The position numbers and the translations under genes were made by a program. Of a stretch of DNA of 52,163 nucleotides, positions 39,620-47,344 are shown one piece after another. This DNA comes from an uncultured Lachnospiraceae bacterium (lineage in GTDB: Bacteria > Bacillota > Clostridia > Lachnospirales > Lachnospiraceae), in the NCBI GenBank assembly GCA_900316665.1, contig ONDV01000016.1, positions 1 through 52,163 on the forward strand. Direction: 5' to 3'. Below the pieces are notes generated by a model that did no database searches, was not told the DNA's origin, and saw nothing but the letters and a program-made list of their open reading frames with translations. Each line of letters begins with the position of its first letter. Positions within the stretch are counted from its first letter, which is position 1.

Positions 39620-40711
39620 ATGTCCGGTTCCATTTTTGGAAATATTTTTCGCGTGACGACCTGGGGTGAGTCCCATGGTCTTGCCCTAGGAGCCGTGATC
39701 GACGGCTGCCCGGCCGGACTTTTGCTCGATGAGTCGGATATTCAGAAGATGCTTGACCGGAGACGGCCCGGCACTTCAAAATATACTACAGCAAGAAAAG
39801 AAGCTGACAGCTGCGAGATACTGTCGGGGGTATTTGAAGGCAAGACGACCGGTACTCCCATTTCCGTCATGGTGAGGAATACAGACCAGCGCTCGCGCGA
39901 TTATTCAGCTATAGCTCATGTCTATAGACCCGGTCATGCCGATTACACTTATCAGGAAAAATACGGCATCAGGGATTACCGTGGAGGCGGCCGTTCATCA
40001 GGCAGAGAGACCATAGGAAGAGTCATAGGCGGAGCCGTGGCAGAAAAGATCCTCTCTGAGCTCGGAATAAATGTCATAGCCTATACTTCAAGTATTGGAG
40101 ATATAAAAATAGATAAGTTCGATCCAGAATATCTTCCATCAGATCCTCTGGGTATGCCGGATAAGGATGCTTCTGATAAAGCTCAGGAATATCTTAAGAA
40201 ATGTATGGCAGATCTGGATTCTGCCGGAGGAGTCATAGAGTGCAGGATCAGCGGAGCGCCCGCAGGCCTCGGCGAGCCGGTCTTTGACAAACTGGAGAGC
40301 GAGCTTGCGAAGGCTGTGATGTCCATCGGAGCTGTAAAGGGATTTGAGGCAGGCGATGGTTTTTCCGTTTCAAAAAGCCGTGGAAGTACGGATAATGATC
40401 CCTTTTACATGGACGGAGACAGGGTGAAAAAGTCTTCGAATCATTCCGGAGGAATGCTTGGCGGGATGTCGGACGGATCCGATATAATAATAAGAGCGGC
40501 CGTAAAGCCGACTCCTTCCATCTCGAAACAGCAGGAGACAGTGAGTGACCACGGCACTGATGAAACTATAGAAATAAAGGGCAGGCATGACCCTGTTATC
40601 GTGCCGAGAGCCGTGGTGGTGGTAGAGAGCATGGCAGCCATAACAGTGGCAGATATGCTTCTAAGAAATATGTCATCGAAGCTTGATTCGTTGAGAGAGT
40701 TCTATAAGTAA
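39620..40711 (+). CDS. aroC: Chorismate synthase
   Basis: Converts EPSP to chorismate with reduced FMN, the last shikimate step. The 363-residue protein has GNIFRVTTWGESHG, RRRPGTSKYTTARKEAD, RPGHADYTYQEKYGIRDYRGGGRSSGRET, and the C-terminal KPTPSI and GRHDPVIVPRAVVVVESM motifs. Chorismate leads to prephenate, the donor for the TrhP reaction encoded two genes upstream, a possible functional link (inference). Other aro genes are not in the window. Confidence 0.96.
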   Translation: MSGSIFGNIFRVTTWGESHGLALGAVIDGCPAGLLLDESDIQKMLDRRRPGTSKYTTARKEADSCEILSGVFEGKTTGTPISVMVRNTDQRSRDYSAIAHVYRPGHADYTYQEKYGIRDYRGGGRSSGRETIGRVIGGAVAEKILSELGINVIAYTSSIGDIKIDKFDPEYLPSDPLGMPDKDASDKAQEYLKKCMADLDSAGGVIECRISGAPAGLGEPVFDKLESELAKAVMSIGAVKGFEAGDGFSVSKSRGSTDNDPFYMDGDRVKKSSNHSGGMLGGMSDGSDIIIRAAVKPTPSISKQQETVSDHGTDETIEIKGRHDPVIVPRAVVVVESMAAITVADMLLRNMSSKLDSLREFYK

Positions 40712-40840
40712 AAAACGGCGGCGAACATTGAGCTTTTTGTAAAAAATGACAGCTTAAAAAATGAATTTCTGCGATGAAGACTATTATTTTTTGAGATGTT
40801 TTTGTAATAAGGAATAAGGTTTTTTGATAAGGAATATTTC

Positions 40841-42019
40841 ATGTCGTTAAATTCTAAATACAGGTTAATTCATACTGACGGCATGGCGAAGCTCGCGGAG
40901 TTTGTGACTGTCCACGGGACAGTGCAGACTCCGCTTTTCATGAATGTCGCCACCGTCGGCGCTATTAAGGGCGCTGTGTCTACTGATGACCTCCGTGATA
41001 TAGGAACTCAGGTCGCGCTCTCAAACACTTATCACCTTCATGTGAGAACGGGTGACGAGCTTATACGAAGTCTGGGTGGACTTCATAAATTCATGGTCTG
41101 GAACCGGCCGATCCTGACCGACTCTGGCGGCTTTCAGGTCTTTTCCCTAAGCGGAATGAGAAAGATAAAGGAAGAGGGCGTGACATTTCAGAGCCATATA
41201 GACGGCAGAAGGATTTTCATGGGACCGGAGGAATCCATTCAGATCCAGTCTAATCTAGGCTCGACCATAGCCATGGCATTTGACGAATGTCCTCCGTCGA
41301 CAGCGGACAGAGATTATGTGATACCAAGCGTGAAGAGAACCACCAGATGGCTGAAAAGATGCGCTCAGAAAATGAAAGAATTAAACGGACGGGATGATAC
41401 ATTGAACCCCCATCAGCTCCTTTTCGGCATCAATCAGGGCGCCATTTATCCCGATATCAGGACAGAGCAGGCAAAAGAAATCGTGGATCTGGATCTGGAC
41501 GGATACGCGATAGGCGGCCTCGCGGTCGGTGAGACAGCTGATGTGATGTATCAGATCATTGAGACAGTCACTCAGGTACTTCCTAAGGATAAGCCCACTT
41601 ACCTCATGGGAGTAGGAACACCTGAGAATATACTTGAAGCGGTCGGCAGAGGAGTGGATTTCTTTGACTGTGTATATCCGACCAGAAACGGCAGGCATGG
41701 AAATGTATATACTCACAAGGGTAAGCTGAATCTCAAGAATCACAGATTTCAAAGCGAGATGGAGCCCATTGAGGAGGGCTGTGGCTGTCCGGCCTGCAGG
41801 ACATATTCGAGGGCATACATCCATCACCTTCTGATGGCGAAGGAAATGCTTGGGATGAGACTCTGCGTTCTCCATAATCTTTATTTTTACAACCATCTAA
41901 TGGAGGAAATAAGGACTGCCATTGAGGAGGACAGGTATGAATCCTTTAAGAGGGAAATGATTTTTAATATGCGGCAGTCCAAAGAAGAGGGAAAAGACCT
42001 GGGGGCGTTGTATAATTAA
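40841..42019 (+). CDS. tgt: tRNA-guanine transglycosylase (queuosine)
   Basis: Exchanges G34 for a queuosine precursor or for queuine in tRNA. The 392-residue protein has LTDSGGFQVFSLSGM, FDECPPSTADRDYV, DCVYPTRNGRHGN (with the nucleophilic Asp) and a zinc site (CGCPAC, then HH). The upstream 129 bp are A/T-rich with no clear promoter. The stop codon lies at the start of a hairpin, followed by a strong terminator. It is the last gene of the conserved backbone before the mobile region. Confidence 0.96.
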   Translation: MSLNSKYRLIHTDGMAKLAEFVTVHGTVQTPLFMNVATVGAIKGAVSTDDLRDIGTQVALSNTYHLHVRTGDELIRSLGGLHKFMVWNRPILTDSGGFQVFSLSGMRKIKEEGVTFQSHIDGRRIFMGPEESIQIQSNLGSTIAMAFDECPPSTADRDYVIPSVKRTTRWLKRCAQKMKELNGRDDTLNPHQLLFGINQGAIYPDIRTEQAKEIVDLDLDGYAIGGLAVGETADVMYQIIETVTQVLPKDKPTYLMGVGTPENILEAVGRGVDFFDCVYPTRNGRHGNVYTHKGKLNLKNHRFQSEMEPIEEGCGCPACRTYSRAYIHHLLMAKEMLGMRLCVLHNLYFYNHLMEEIRTAIEEDRYESFKREMIFNMRQSKEEGKDLGALYN

Positions 42020-42059
42020 TTGCGAAAGGAGATAAGAAATATCTCCACCTCGCAATTAA
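42016..42059 (+). repeat. Nested hairpin at the tgt stop codon
   Basis: An outer perfect 10-bp stem (TTAATTGCGA at 42016-42025 with TCGCAATTAA at 42050-42059) encloses a 7-bp stem (GGAGATA at 42028-42034 with TATCTCC at 42040-42046). The outer stem includes the tgt stop codon. It could be a target site for integration or an RNA-stabilising structure; neither is proven. Confidence 0.75.
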
Positions 42060-42068
42060 CGCTATTTT

Positions 42069-42107
42069 AACAGTGTTGTGAGGAAACTCACAACACTGTT
42101 TTTTTTT
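42069..42107 (+). terminator. Strong terminator after tgt
   Basis: A 14-bp perfect stem (AACAGTGTTGTGAG at 42069-42082 with CTCACAACACTGTT at 42087-42100), GAAA tetraloop, and a run of nine Ts. Confidence 0.96.
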
Positions 42108-42123
42108 AGAAATGAGACAAGCT

Positions 42124-42318
42124 ATGACAAGAAACGCTATTAGAAAAATGGACGAAACAACACAGACGATGGAAACAATCGAAGCTCTGAAGAAAGATAA
42201 AAATGTTTGGTATGTAGAACATAGAGAAAAGGACGGATTTAGAGAGAGCCAAGAAAAACATAAAATTTTTTATGTAGTGATGTGGAACGAAGAAATAGTA
42301 AAAATTTATGTTAAATAA
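42124..42318 (+). CDS. Small hypothetical protein at the element boundary
   Basis: A 64-residue frame (starts MTRNAIRKMDE; an ATG 12 nt earlier is also in frame) rich in Glu, Lys and Asp in its first half, with a C-terminal IFYVVMWNEEIVKIYVK. No ribosome site is visible and base composition is A-rich. No family recognised. It may be a real cargo gene, a remnant, or chance. Confidence 0.35.
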   Translation: MTRNAIRKMDETTQTMETIEALKKDKNVWYVEHREKDGFRESQEKHKIFYVVMWNEEIVKIYVK

Positions 42319-42370
42319 AAAGATTAATATCCGCTGACATATCGGAAAGCCAAACAGAAAGGTGAAGAAC

Positions 42371-43132
42371 ATGAAAACAATCACATTATGGAACATGAAG
42401 GGCGGCGTTGGAAAGACTACCATCGCTTTTAATCTGGGGACGGATCTTGCAGCGCATGGCGAAAAAGTGCTTTGCATTGACCTCGATCCACAGTCGGATC
42501 TGACATACTTCTTTGATCCAGAGATGAGGGGGAAAAAGATGTCGTATCCTGACATCTATCAGCTAACTTTAAAGCATTATGCTTCTATGAAGCCGGGTAT
42601 CTATATTTCAAGACGTTTCAAGGGCATTTCTTATGTAAGAGGCTCTGCTAAACAGACTGATTTTCAAACTATAGATGAACTTTCACATATGCTTAATGCC
42701 GTAAAGGATTCTTATGATTACTGCATAATCGACTGTCATCCGGATTATGGCATGGCTAGTCAGAACGCATTATATGCCAGCTCTTTAGTTCTTGTACCAA
42801 TCCTTCTGGACGGATTTTCTATAGGGAATCTTAATCTTGTGGATTCGCACTTGTCAGAACTAATGGAAAAAACAGGTCGTGAAATAGAATGGCATATTAT
42901 CATCAATCAGATCACATCTACAAAAGACAGCAGAAACAGACTTGATGATCTGTTAAACCATCACGATTATCCGGTTCTTGACCTTGGAATAAGGAGGACA
43001 TCATCTGTAACCAGCGCTATCTCTGTACATAAGCCGGTATTCATGCACAGGCGAAAGGCAAACATCACAAGCGATTTTTCCGATCTTACATCGGCTCTTA
43101 TTGCTCTAACGGATAGAATGGAGGCGATCTGA
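42371..43132 (+). CDS. parA: ParA/Soj-family partition ATPase
   Basis: Deviant Walker ATPase for partition of a replicon. The 253-residue protein has LWNMKGGVGKTTIAFNLG (signature Lys kept), CIDLDPQSDLT and YCIIDCHPDYG. The ATG at 42371 has AAAGG 8 nt upstream; an in-frame GTG at 42362 overlaps that site. The GGAGG for parB lies within its last codons, so the pair is coupled. Together with a RepA_N initiator downstream this indicates an element that can exist as a replicating circle. Confidence 0.92.
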   Translation: MKTITLWNMKGGVGKTTIAFNLGTDLAAHGEKVLCIDLDPQSDLTYFFDPEMRGKKMSYPDIYQLTLKHYASMKPGIYISRRFKGISYVRGSAKQTDFQTIDELSHMLNAVKDSYDYCIIDCHPDYGMASQNALYASSLVLVPILLDGFSIGNLNLVDSHLSELMEKTGREIEWHIIINQITSTKDSRNRLDDLLNHHDYPVLDLGIRRTSSVTSAISVHKPVFMHRRKANITSDFSDLTSALIALTDRMEAI

Positions 43133-43133
43133 A

Positions 43134-44123
43134 ATGGCTAGTCTGTCAACTTTTATCAAGGATTCATCATCTTCTCCCAAAAATCAGAACGCTTTACATA
43201 TCAGATATATAGATTATCAGAATCTGGAGGAAAGCGCATATCAGTACAGAGACCTTACAGAAGAAAGTGTTAGACATCTTGCAGATCTGATCTTTCTCGA
43301 TGGAAAAGTATTAGAACCGCTTATAGTTAGAAGAAAAGAAAAAGACAGGTTCGAAATTTTATCCGGGCATAAGCGGTATCGTGCCTGTAAATTACTGGTC
43401 GAGGCAGATCAGGAAGAATCTTTCAGAATGTTGCCTTGCTGCGTTTTGGATCTTGACAATATTCATGCTGAGTTTGCCGTATATTCGACTAATGGTTATG
43501 ACCAAAAGACACCTTATGAGATAACACAGGAGATAGACGGTTTGAAACGACTTATCACATCTCATCCTGATATGTTTCCTCATCCGAAAGGCGTAAGGAC
43601 AGTAGATATGATAGCAGAAGAACTTCATATCTCCTCAACGACTGTAAAGGTACATCAGGCTATAAGCAATCGCCTTTCAGATGATGGCATGGAACAGTAC
43701 AAGGAGGGAAAAATTTCTAAAGAGGCTGCATACGAACTGTCCAAGCTGCCGGAGGAAAGTCAGAAAAAAATGCTTGATAACGGCGTGACTATTGCAAAGG
43801 ATATTCGAAAAAAGGCTGAAGAAAAGATGGAAATAGAAGAAAATAAAGCACCAGAGGAAATAGAAGAATCTGAAGGACTTATAGATCCTGATGATTTACC
43901 AATACCGGGACAGATGGATATTTCAGATTATCTGCCGGATGAGGAAAAAGACAACAGAGTGGTCAAGCCGTTTTTCGACAAGATTCCGGTTCTTCATGAC
44001 TGGCTCGGAGATTGTCCGGCGTGTGGTCAGAGACTGAAAAGATCGACAAATGAAAACTTCTGCGGAACTTGCGGTTGCCGAGTCAAGTGGATCGTTCCAA
44101 AATCAACACTTCCGTTTTCATAA
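43134..44123 (+). CDS. parB: ParB/Spo0J-like protein with C-terminal zinc ribbon
   Basis: DNA-binding partner of ParA. The 329-residue protein has the ParB nuclease-like N-terminal domain (about residues 30-120, VRHLADLIFLDGKVLEPLIVRRKE, LSGHKRYRACKLL) and a helix-turn-helix region (about 160-220). A long acidic linker follows (about 225-285). It ends in CPACG...CGTCG, a four-Cys zinc-ribbon-like motif (about residues 302-322), not part of chromosomal ParB. GGAGG is 9 nt before the ATG. No parS site was recognised nearby. Confidence 0.9.
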   Translation: MASLSTFIKDSSSSPKNQNALHIRYIDYQNLEESAYQYRDLTEESVRHLADLIFLDGKVLEPLIVRRKEKDRFEILSGHKRYRACKLLVEADQEESFRMLPCCVLDLDNIHAEFAVYSTNGYDQKTPYEITQEIDGLKRLITSHPDMFPHPKGVRTVDMIAEELHISSTTVKVHQAISNRLSDDGMEQYKEGKISKEAAYELSKLPEESQKKMLDNGVTIAKDIRKKAEEKMEIEENKAPEEIEESEGLIDPDDLPIPGQMDISDYLPDEEKDNRVVKPFFDKIPVLHDWLGDCPACGQRLKRSTNENFCGTCGCRVKWIVPKSTLPFS

Positions 44124-44142
44124 AGGTAGAAAGGAGCCGATT

Positions 44143-44346
44143 ATGTTTAACAAAAAGAAAAAGGTACACAAAGGGTCTGACAAAGTAGTTCTACATCTTA
44201 TCAGCGAACTCAAGGCTTCGGACAGAAGCTATAACTGTTTTTATCCTGAGGAATACTATGAATGCTACTATAAGCTGTACTCAAGGCGCTATAAGAAATA
44301 TCAACAGAAAGATTTTCAAAGAGATCTTAAAATGTTGGGGTTTTAG
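44143..44346 (+). CDS. Small basic tyrosine-rich hypothetical protein
   Basis: A 67-residue protein with a Lys-rich start and many aromatic residues (CFYPEEYYECYYKLYSRRYKKY). A strong AAAGGAG lies 7 nt upstream of the ATG at 44143; the frame continues upstream into parB but that part is not needed. No family recognised. Two bases separate it from the next gene, so it belongs to the parAB transcript. Confidence 0.65.
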   Translation: MFNKKKKVHKGSDKVVLHLISELKASDRSYNCFYPEEYYECYYKLYSRRYKKYQQKDFQRDLKMLGF

Positions 44347-44348
44347 TC

Positions 44349-44603
44349 ATGAGGCACGTTAATTTTTCCGACCGGAAAAAGATTGAATATCTGGCGAAGT
44401 CGGGTAGGGAGATAAAGGATATATCCCAGATCACAGGGTTTCATATTGCAACTATCTATAGAGAACTTAAAAAAGGTCAGCCTGATTTTTCCAGAGAAAA
44501 GGAGAAATCACATAAGAGAAATTCTGTTACTGAACATATTGAGGTTAAAAGATTACTAAAAAGTTACTCCGCAGTCACAGCCGAGAAAAACAAACTATCT
44601 TGA
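44349..44603 (+). CDS. Small helix-turn-helix protein related to the IS30 transposase N-terminus
   Basis: An 84-residue protein whose first half (RKKIEYLAKSGREIKDISQI, then TGFHIATIYRELKKG) matches the HTH_38-type helix-turn-helix that starts IS30-family transposases. No DDE catalytic domain follows, so it is a stand-alone DNA-binding protein, not a broken transposase with remains downstream. It may regulate the element. The ribosome site is weak. Confidence 0.7.
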   Translation: MRHVNFSDRKKIEYLAKSGREIKDISQITGFHIATIYRELKKGQPDFSREKEKSHKRNSVTEHIEVKRLLKSYSAVTAEKNKLS

Positions 44604-44625
44604 TTGATAGCTAGTGGGAGGGATT

Positions 44626-45231
44626 ATGTATGAGAAATTAAGTGATCAAGATATGATCTATATGCTTTCACACAAGTCGGAGATCATATATGAGTTGAAT
44701 GATGGGATCTCCAGCCTTTATCGCTATATTGAATCTATCTTATCAGATTCGGACTCATATATAGTGCAATCTACGTTCAGATCACCTGTTTCCGGTGGCG
44801 ATATAAGAGTACAGACAAGTAACCTGTCTGATCTTTCAGATATACTTTATTCGATAAAAAAACTGCAATTATCTGAAATCAGGGATGTGCAACAGTATAT
44901 TTCGAAGAAAAAGCAGAAAAAAGAGCAGCTTCACAGACTCTGTATTTCTTACGATATACTTCAGGAATCGCGGCAAAAAAAGATTTTCGGCTGTTTTTTA
45001 AAGGCTTCAAAGAAGAGAACAAATGTAGAGGTGCTTGTAGCAGAAGAAGGAGTAAGCCTTAGACAGGCATACGATATTAGGAAAGCAGTAATATCTCTGA
45101 TAAACGCTATCTATTTAAGCGAAGCCTCAACCTTTTCATTACTACAGATGTCTCCAATGGGAGCAGAGCAGATTCAAGATAAGTTTTTAAACTGTAAAAA
45201 AGGAGTGCCCCATGAAAAAAAACATATCTGA
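44626..45231 (+). CDS. Hypothetical protein with possible C-terminal sigma-like HTH
   Basis: A 201-residue protein. GGGAGG (44616-44621) lies 4 nt before the ATG at 44626. The middle part is Lys/Gln-rich and probably coiled coil (about residues 75-110). The C-terminal part (VLVAEEGVSLRQAYDIRKAVISLI) resembles a sigma region 4 / ArpU-type helix-turn-helix, but the match is by eye only. Located between small DNA-binding genes, a regulatory role is plausible. No family name can be given. Confidence 0.6.
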   Translation: MYEKLSDQDMIYMLSHKSEIIYELNDGISSLYRYIESILSDSDSYIVQSTFRSPVSGGDIRVQTSNLSDLSDILYSIKKLQLSEIRDVQQYISKKKQKKEQLHRLCISYDILQESRQKKIFGCFLKASKKRTNVEVLVAEEGVSLRQAYDIRKAVISLINAIYLSEASTFSLLQMSPMGAEQIQDKFLNCKKGVPHEKKHI

Positions 45232-45403
45232 AAATAAGAAAAAGAAACTCATTCTAAATGCAGTTATAACTGCTTTATCTCTTGCAGTCCTTATATTCTT
45301 GAATGTTTTGAAGATAAAAACTTCCCTGTCGCAGATTGTCCGAGTAGGATGTCTTATTGCAATGCTGTGGGTTCTATACTCACTATCCAAAGGCGGTGAA
45401 TGA
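45212..45403 (+). CDS. Small two-helix membrane protein
   Basis: A 63-residue protein with a Lys-rich N-terminus, then two hydrophobic segments (about residues 13-33 and 41-59). AAAGGAG lies 7-8 nt before the ATG, which supports expression. It overlaps the previous gene by 20 nt. Function unknown. Confidence 0.65.
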   Translation: MKKNISENKKKKLILNAVITALSLAVLIFLNVLKIKTSLSQIVRVGCLIAMLWVLYSLSKGGE

Positions 45404-45462
45404 CTCTCCTTTCTTCTCTCCAAAGCGTAAAGGCTTCAACTGTTCACGACAGAGGAGAGAAT

Positions 45463-45493
45463 TCTTCCGGCAAAAACCGGGAGAGATGTTTTT
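45463..45493 (+). terminator. Hairpin terminator in the structured gap
   Basis: TCTTCCGG (45463-45470) pairs with CCGGGAGA (45477-45484, one G-T wobble), then GATGTTTTT. It would end the parAB-to-membrane-protein transcript. Confidence 0.65.
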
Positions 45494-45519
45494 CATTATT
45501 CCTTTCTAATTTTTTAAGG

Positions 45520-45595
45520 CTCTGACCGATACTGAAGGTATCATGCCGCTCATTACGGCGGTCAGAGATTCCGGAGAAATGTCTCCGGTGTTTTT
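45520..45595 (+). ncRNA. Three-way-junction structure followed by a terminator; candidate ncRNA or attenuator
   Basis: A perfect 9-bp closing stem (CTCTGACCG at 45520-45528 with CGGTCAGAG at 45559-45567) encloses two hairpins (GATAC/GTATC at 45528-45542 and GCCG/CGGC at 45545-45559, each touching the closing stem by a base). Immediately after comes a terminator stem (CCGGAGA at 45571-45577 with TCTCCGG at 45582-45588) and TGTTTTT. This shape is typical of structured RNA ending in a terminator. It matches no class recognised here. It could also be a single-strand origin or transfer-origin DNA fold. Confidence 0.5.
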
Positions 45596-45603
45596 CACCT
45601 TTT

Positions 45604-45628
45604 CCTATGGAGGCATTGCCTCCATAGG
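45604..45628 (+). repeat. Perfect 11-bp hairpin before the first initiator gene
   Basis: CCTATGGAGGC (45604-45614), a 3-nt loop, and GCCTCCATAGG (45618-45628). It lies 11 nt upstream of the GAGG ribosome site of the gene at 45650. The left arm contains GGAGG and the right arm contains its complement. Confidence 0.85.
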
Positions 45629-45649
45629 TTTATAGAAAAGAGGCGTGTT

Positions 45650-45955
45650 ATGTTAAGTTTTTATGATGATTTTTACAGGATTCCGGCAGATATAGTGACC
45701 AGTCCTTATATAAGCGATTCAGCAAAGATCCTGTATGCGATATTGCTGTTTAAGTATGTAGAGGCGAGAAAGAACAATCAGATCGATGATAATGGACGTG
45801 TTTTTATCTCCTACGCTCAATCCGATATGGCGTGCGACCTCCATAAGTCAGACAGGACTATTCGCCGGCTTCTAAATGAATTAACGGAAACAGGTCTTAT
45901 AGGAATTCAGACAAAACACTCGCCCGGAGAAAACAGGCAGATTTATATCATTTAA
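45650..45955 (+). CDS. RepA_N-like winged-helix protein, short
   Basis: A 101-residue protein consisting only of a RepA_N-type winged helix (FYRIPADIVTSPYISDSAKILYAILLFKYVEAR, then SDMACDLHKSDRTIRRLLNELTETGLI). These domains bind iterons in initiators of Firmicutes plasmids. No C-terminal domain is present, and the next gene is a full-length relative. It may be a second initiator, a regulator or a copy-number control protein. GAGG is 6 nt before the ATG. Confidence 0.75.
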   Translation: MLSFYDDFYRIPADIVTSPYISDSAKILYAILLFKYVEARKNNQIDDNGRVFISYAQSDMACDLHKSDRTIRRLLNELTETGLIGIQTKHSPGENRQIYII

Positions 45956-45967
45956 TAGGAAGAAAGT

Positions 45968-47296
45968 GTGATTATAATGTCTTATGCGTTCTTTTCATCT
46001 GCTGCGGAGGCAAGCAGCTATGCGTATATCTCAATACCGAAGGATCTTCTCTTTGATCCGAAGTACCAAAAACTTTCAGTGAGTGCGAAAGTCATATATG
46101 CTCTGTTCCTTAATCGGGTATGGGTTTCAGTCCATAATCCGACCGGAGATTTCTATGATGAGGAAGCTAAGACTTATTTTATTTTCTATGGCAGCGATGA
46201 ACTTGCCTCTGTCATTGGCTGCTCGGAAAACTCTGCCAGAAATTACTGTCATGAACTGGAGGAATTCGGACTTGTTTCCATTAAGAAGATGGGACAGGGC
46301 AAGCCAAGCAGGATCTATCCTAAAAACTTCGCCTCATATCTTCCTGATACTGAAAACAAGGAAGATGAGTCTGTCAATGCTGTTGAAAATGCCTCAATGC
46401 CTGATATGGAGACAGTCTATATGAAAAAAGAGACGCAGGAGGACTACAGTGGAAAAAATATAGCTAATAATTCCAAACCTATTGTAATTCGGGAGACATC
46501 GATATATACTGATGTTAGGAGACCGGCGGATTTGTCCGGTCTTGAACACAAAAAACGTAATTCAAGACCGGCGGATTTGTCCAGTCTTGAACACAAAAAA
46601 CGTGATTCTAGAATCACAAAAAACGTAAGTCTAGAATCACAAAATTTGGGGCAGAGTAATAATAATATAATATATAATAATATATATAATCCATCTATCA
46701 ATCAAAGCAGTACCGAATTTCATGCGACAGGCGATGTGACTGATGGATCGATGGAGAAAGGGAAGTCTCTTTCTGAAAGCGTGATGAGAAAGACAGCCTT
46801 AAGAGAAGCAGAGGAGGAATTAAGGAACAATCTGGAGATAGAACACTTTGAGAAATATCAGAACACGGAAAGCGACTACAAGGAATATCTGGAACTCTAT
46901 CGCCTTATGCAGGAAATCATGGAGTCGGATTCCGAAAACATAAAGATCGCCGGAGCGGTAAGACCGAAAGGCATGGTGGTAAAGCGTTTTCTGGAACTTC
47001 GCCCGGATCACCTTATGTACGTCATAGACGCCATGAGGAAGAACACTTCGGACATCAGAAATATACACGCATATCTACTTACGGCGCTTTATAGGTCGCT
47101 TGAGACAAAGGACAGCTTTTATAACGCATGGGTATCACATGAGAGGGCTTCTGAGACAGAAAAAAGAGGAGGTGAGGACAGGTATTCGTATTCTCCCAGA
47201 AGTCCGGGTGACAGCGATTGTCAGTACATAGACACGGATCTCGACAGAATCAGAAATGAGTTCCGGAGAGAGAAGAAACAGGAAGAAAATTATTGA
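45968..47296 (+). CDS. RepA_N-family replication initiator
   Basis: A 442-residue protein with an N-terminal RepA_N winged helix (YAYISIPKDLLFDPKYQKLSVSAKVIYALFLNRV, IGCSENSARNYCHELEEFGLV), a low-complexity middle containing a 15-residue tandem repeat, and a C-terminal DUF6017-like domain (RPDHLMYVIDAMRKNTSDIRNIHAYLLTALY). This layout is common in initiators of conjugative elements and plasmids of Clostridia. GTG at 45968 has AGGA 7 nt upstream; an ATG at 45977 is nearly as good. It starts 13 nt after the shorter winged-helix gene. Confidence 0.85.
   Translation: MIIMSYAFFSSAAEASSYAYISIPKDLLFDPKYQKLSVSAKVIYALFLNRVWVSVHNPTGDFYDEEAKTYFIFYGSDELASVIGCSENSARNYCHELEEFGLVSIKKMGQGKPSRIYPKNFASYLPDTENKEDESVNAVENASMPDMETVYMKKETQEDYSGKNIANNSKPIVIRETSIYTDVRRPADLSGLEHKKRNSRPADLSSLEHKKRDSRITKNVSLESQNLGQSNNNIIYNNIYNPSINQSSTEFHATGDVTDGSMEKGKSLSESVMRKTALREAEEELRNNLEIEHFEKYQNTESDYKEYLELYRLMQEIMESDSENIKIAGAVRPKGMVVKRFLELRPDHLMYVIDAMRKNTSDIRNIHAYLLTALYRSLETKDSFYNAWVSHERASETEKRGGEDRYSYSPRSPGDSDCQYIDTDLDRIRNEFRREKKQEENY
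46520..46609 (+). repeat. 45-bp in-frame tandem repeat within the initiator gene
   Basis: Units 46520-46564 and 46565-46609 encode RPADLSGLEHKKRNS and RPADLSSLEHKKRDS. A decayed third segment with ACAAAAAACGT and TCTAGAATCAC follows. It lies in the linker between the DNA-binding and C-terminal domains. Confidence 0.9.
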
Positions 47297-47344
47297 TCGG
47301 TATTGGGAAATATCGTTTTTTTAAAAAAAGAAAGGTGAAATACT

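Noticed and set aside
44349..44603. Remnant of an IS30 insertion sequence
   Set aside because: No DDE domain remains, terminal inverted repeats or flanking duplications are visible, and the gene fits tightly between its neighbours.
45520..45567. tRNA-like fold
   Set aside because: The three-way junction is only 48 nt, lacks a TTC loop, a D loop and an acceptor CCA, and has only two inner arms.
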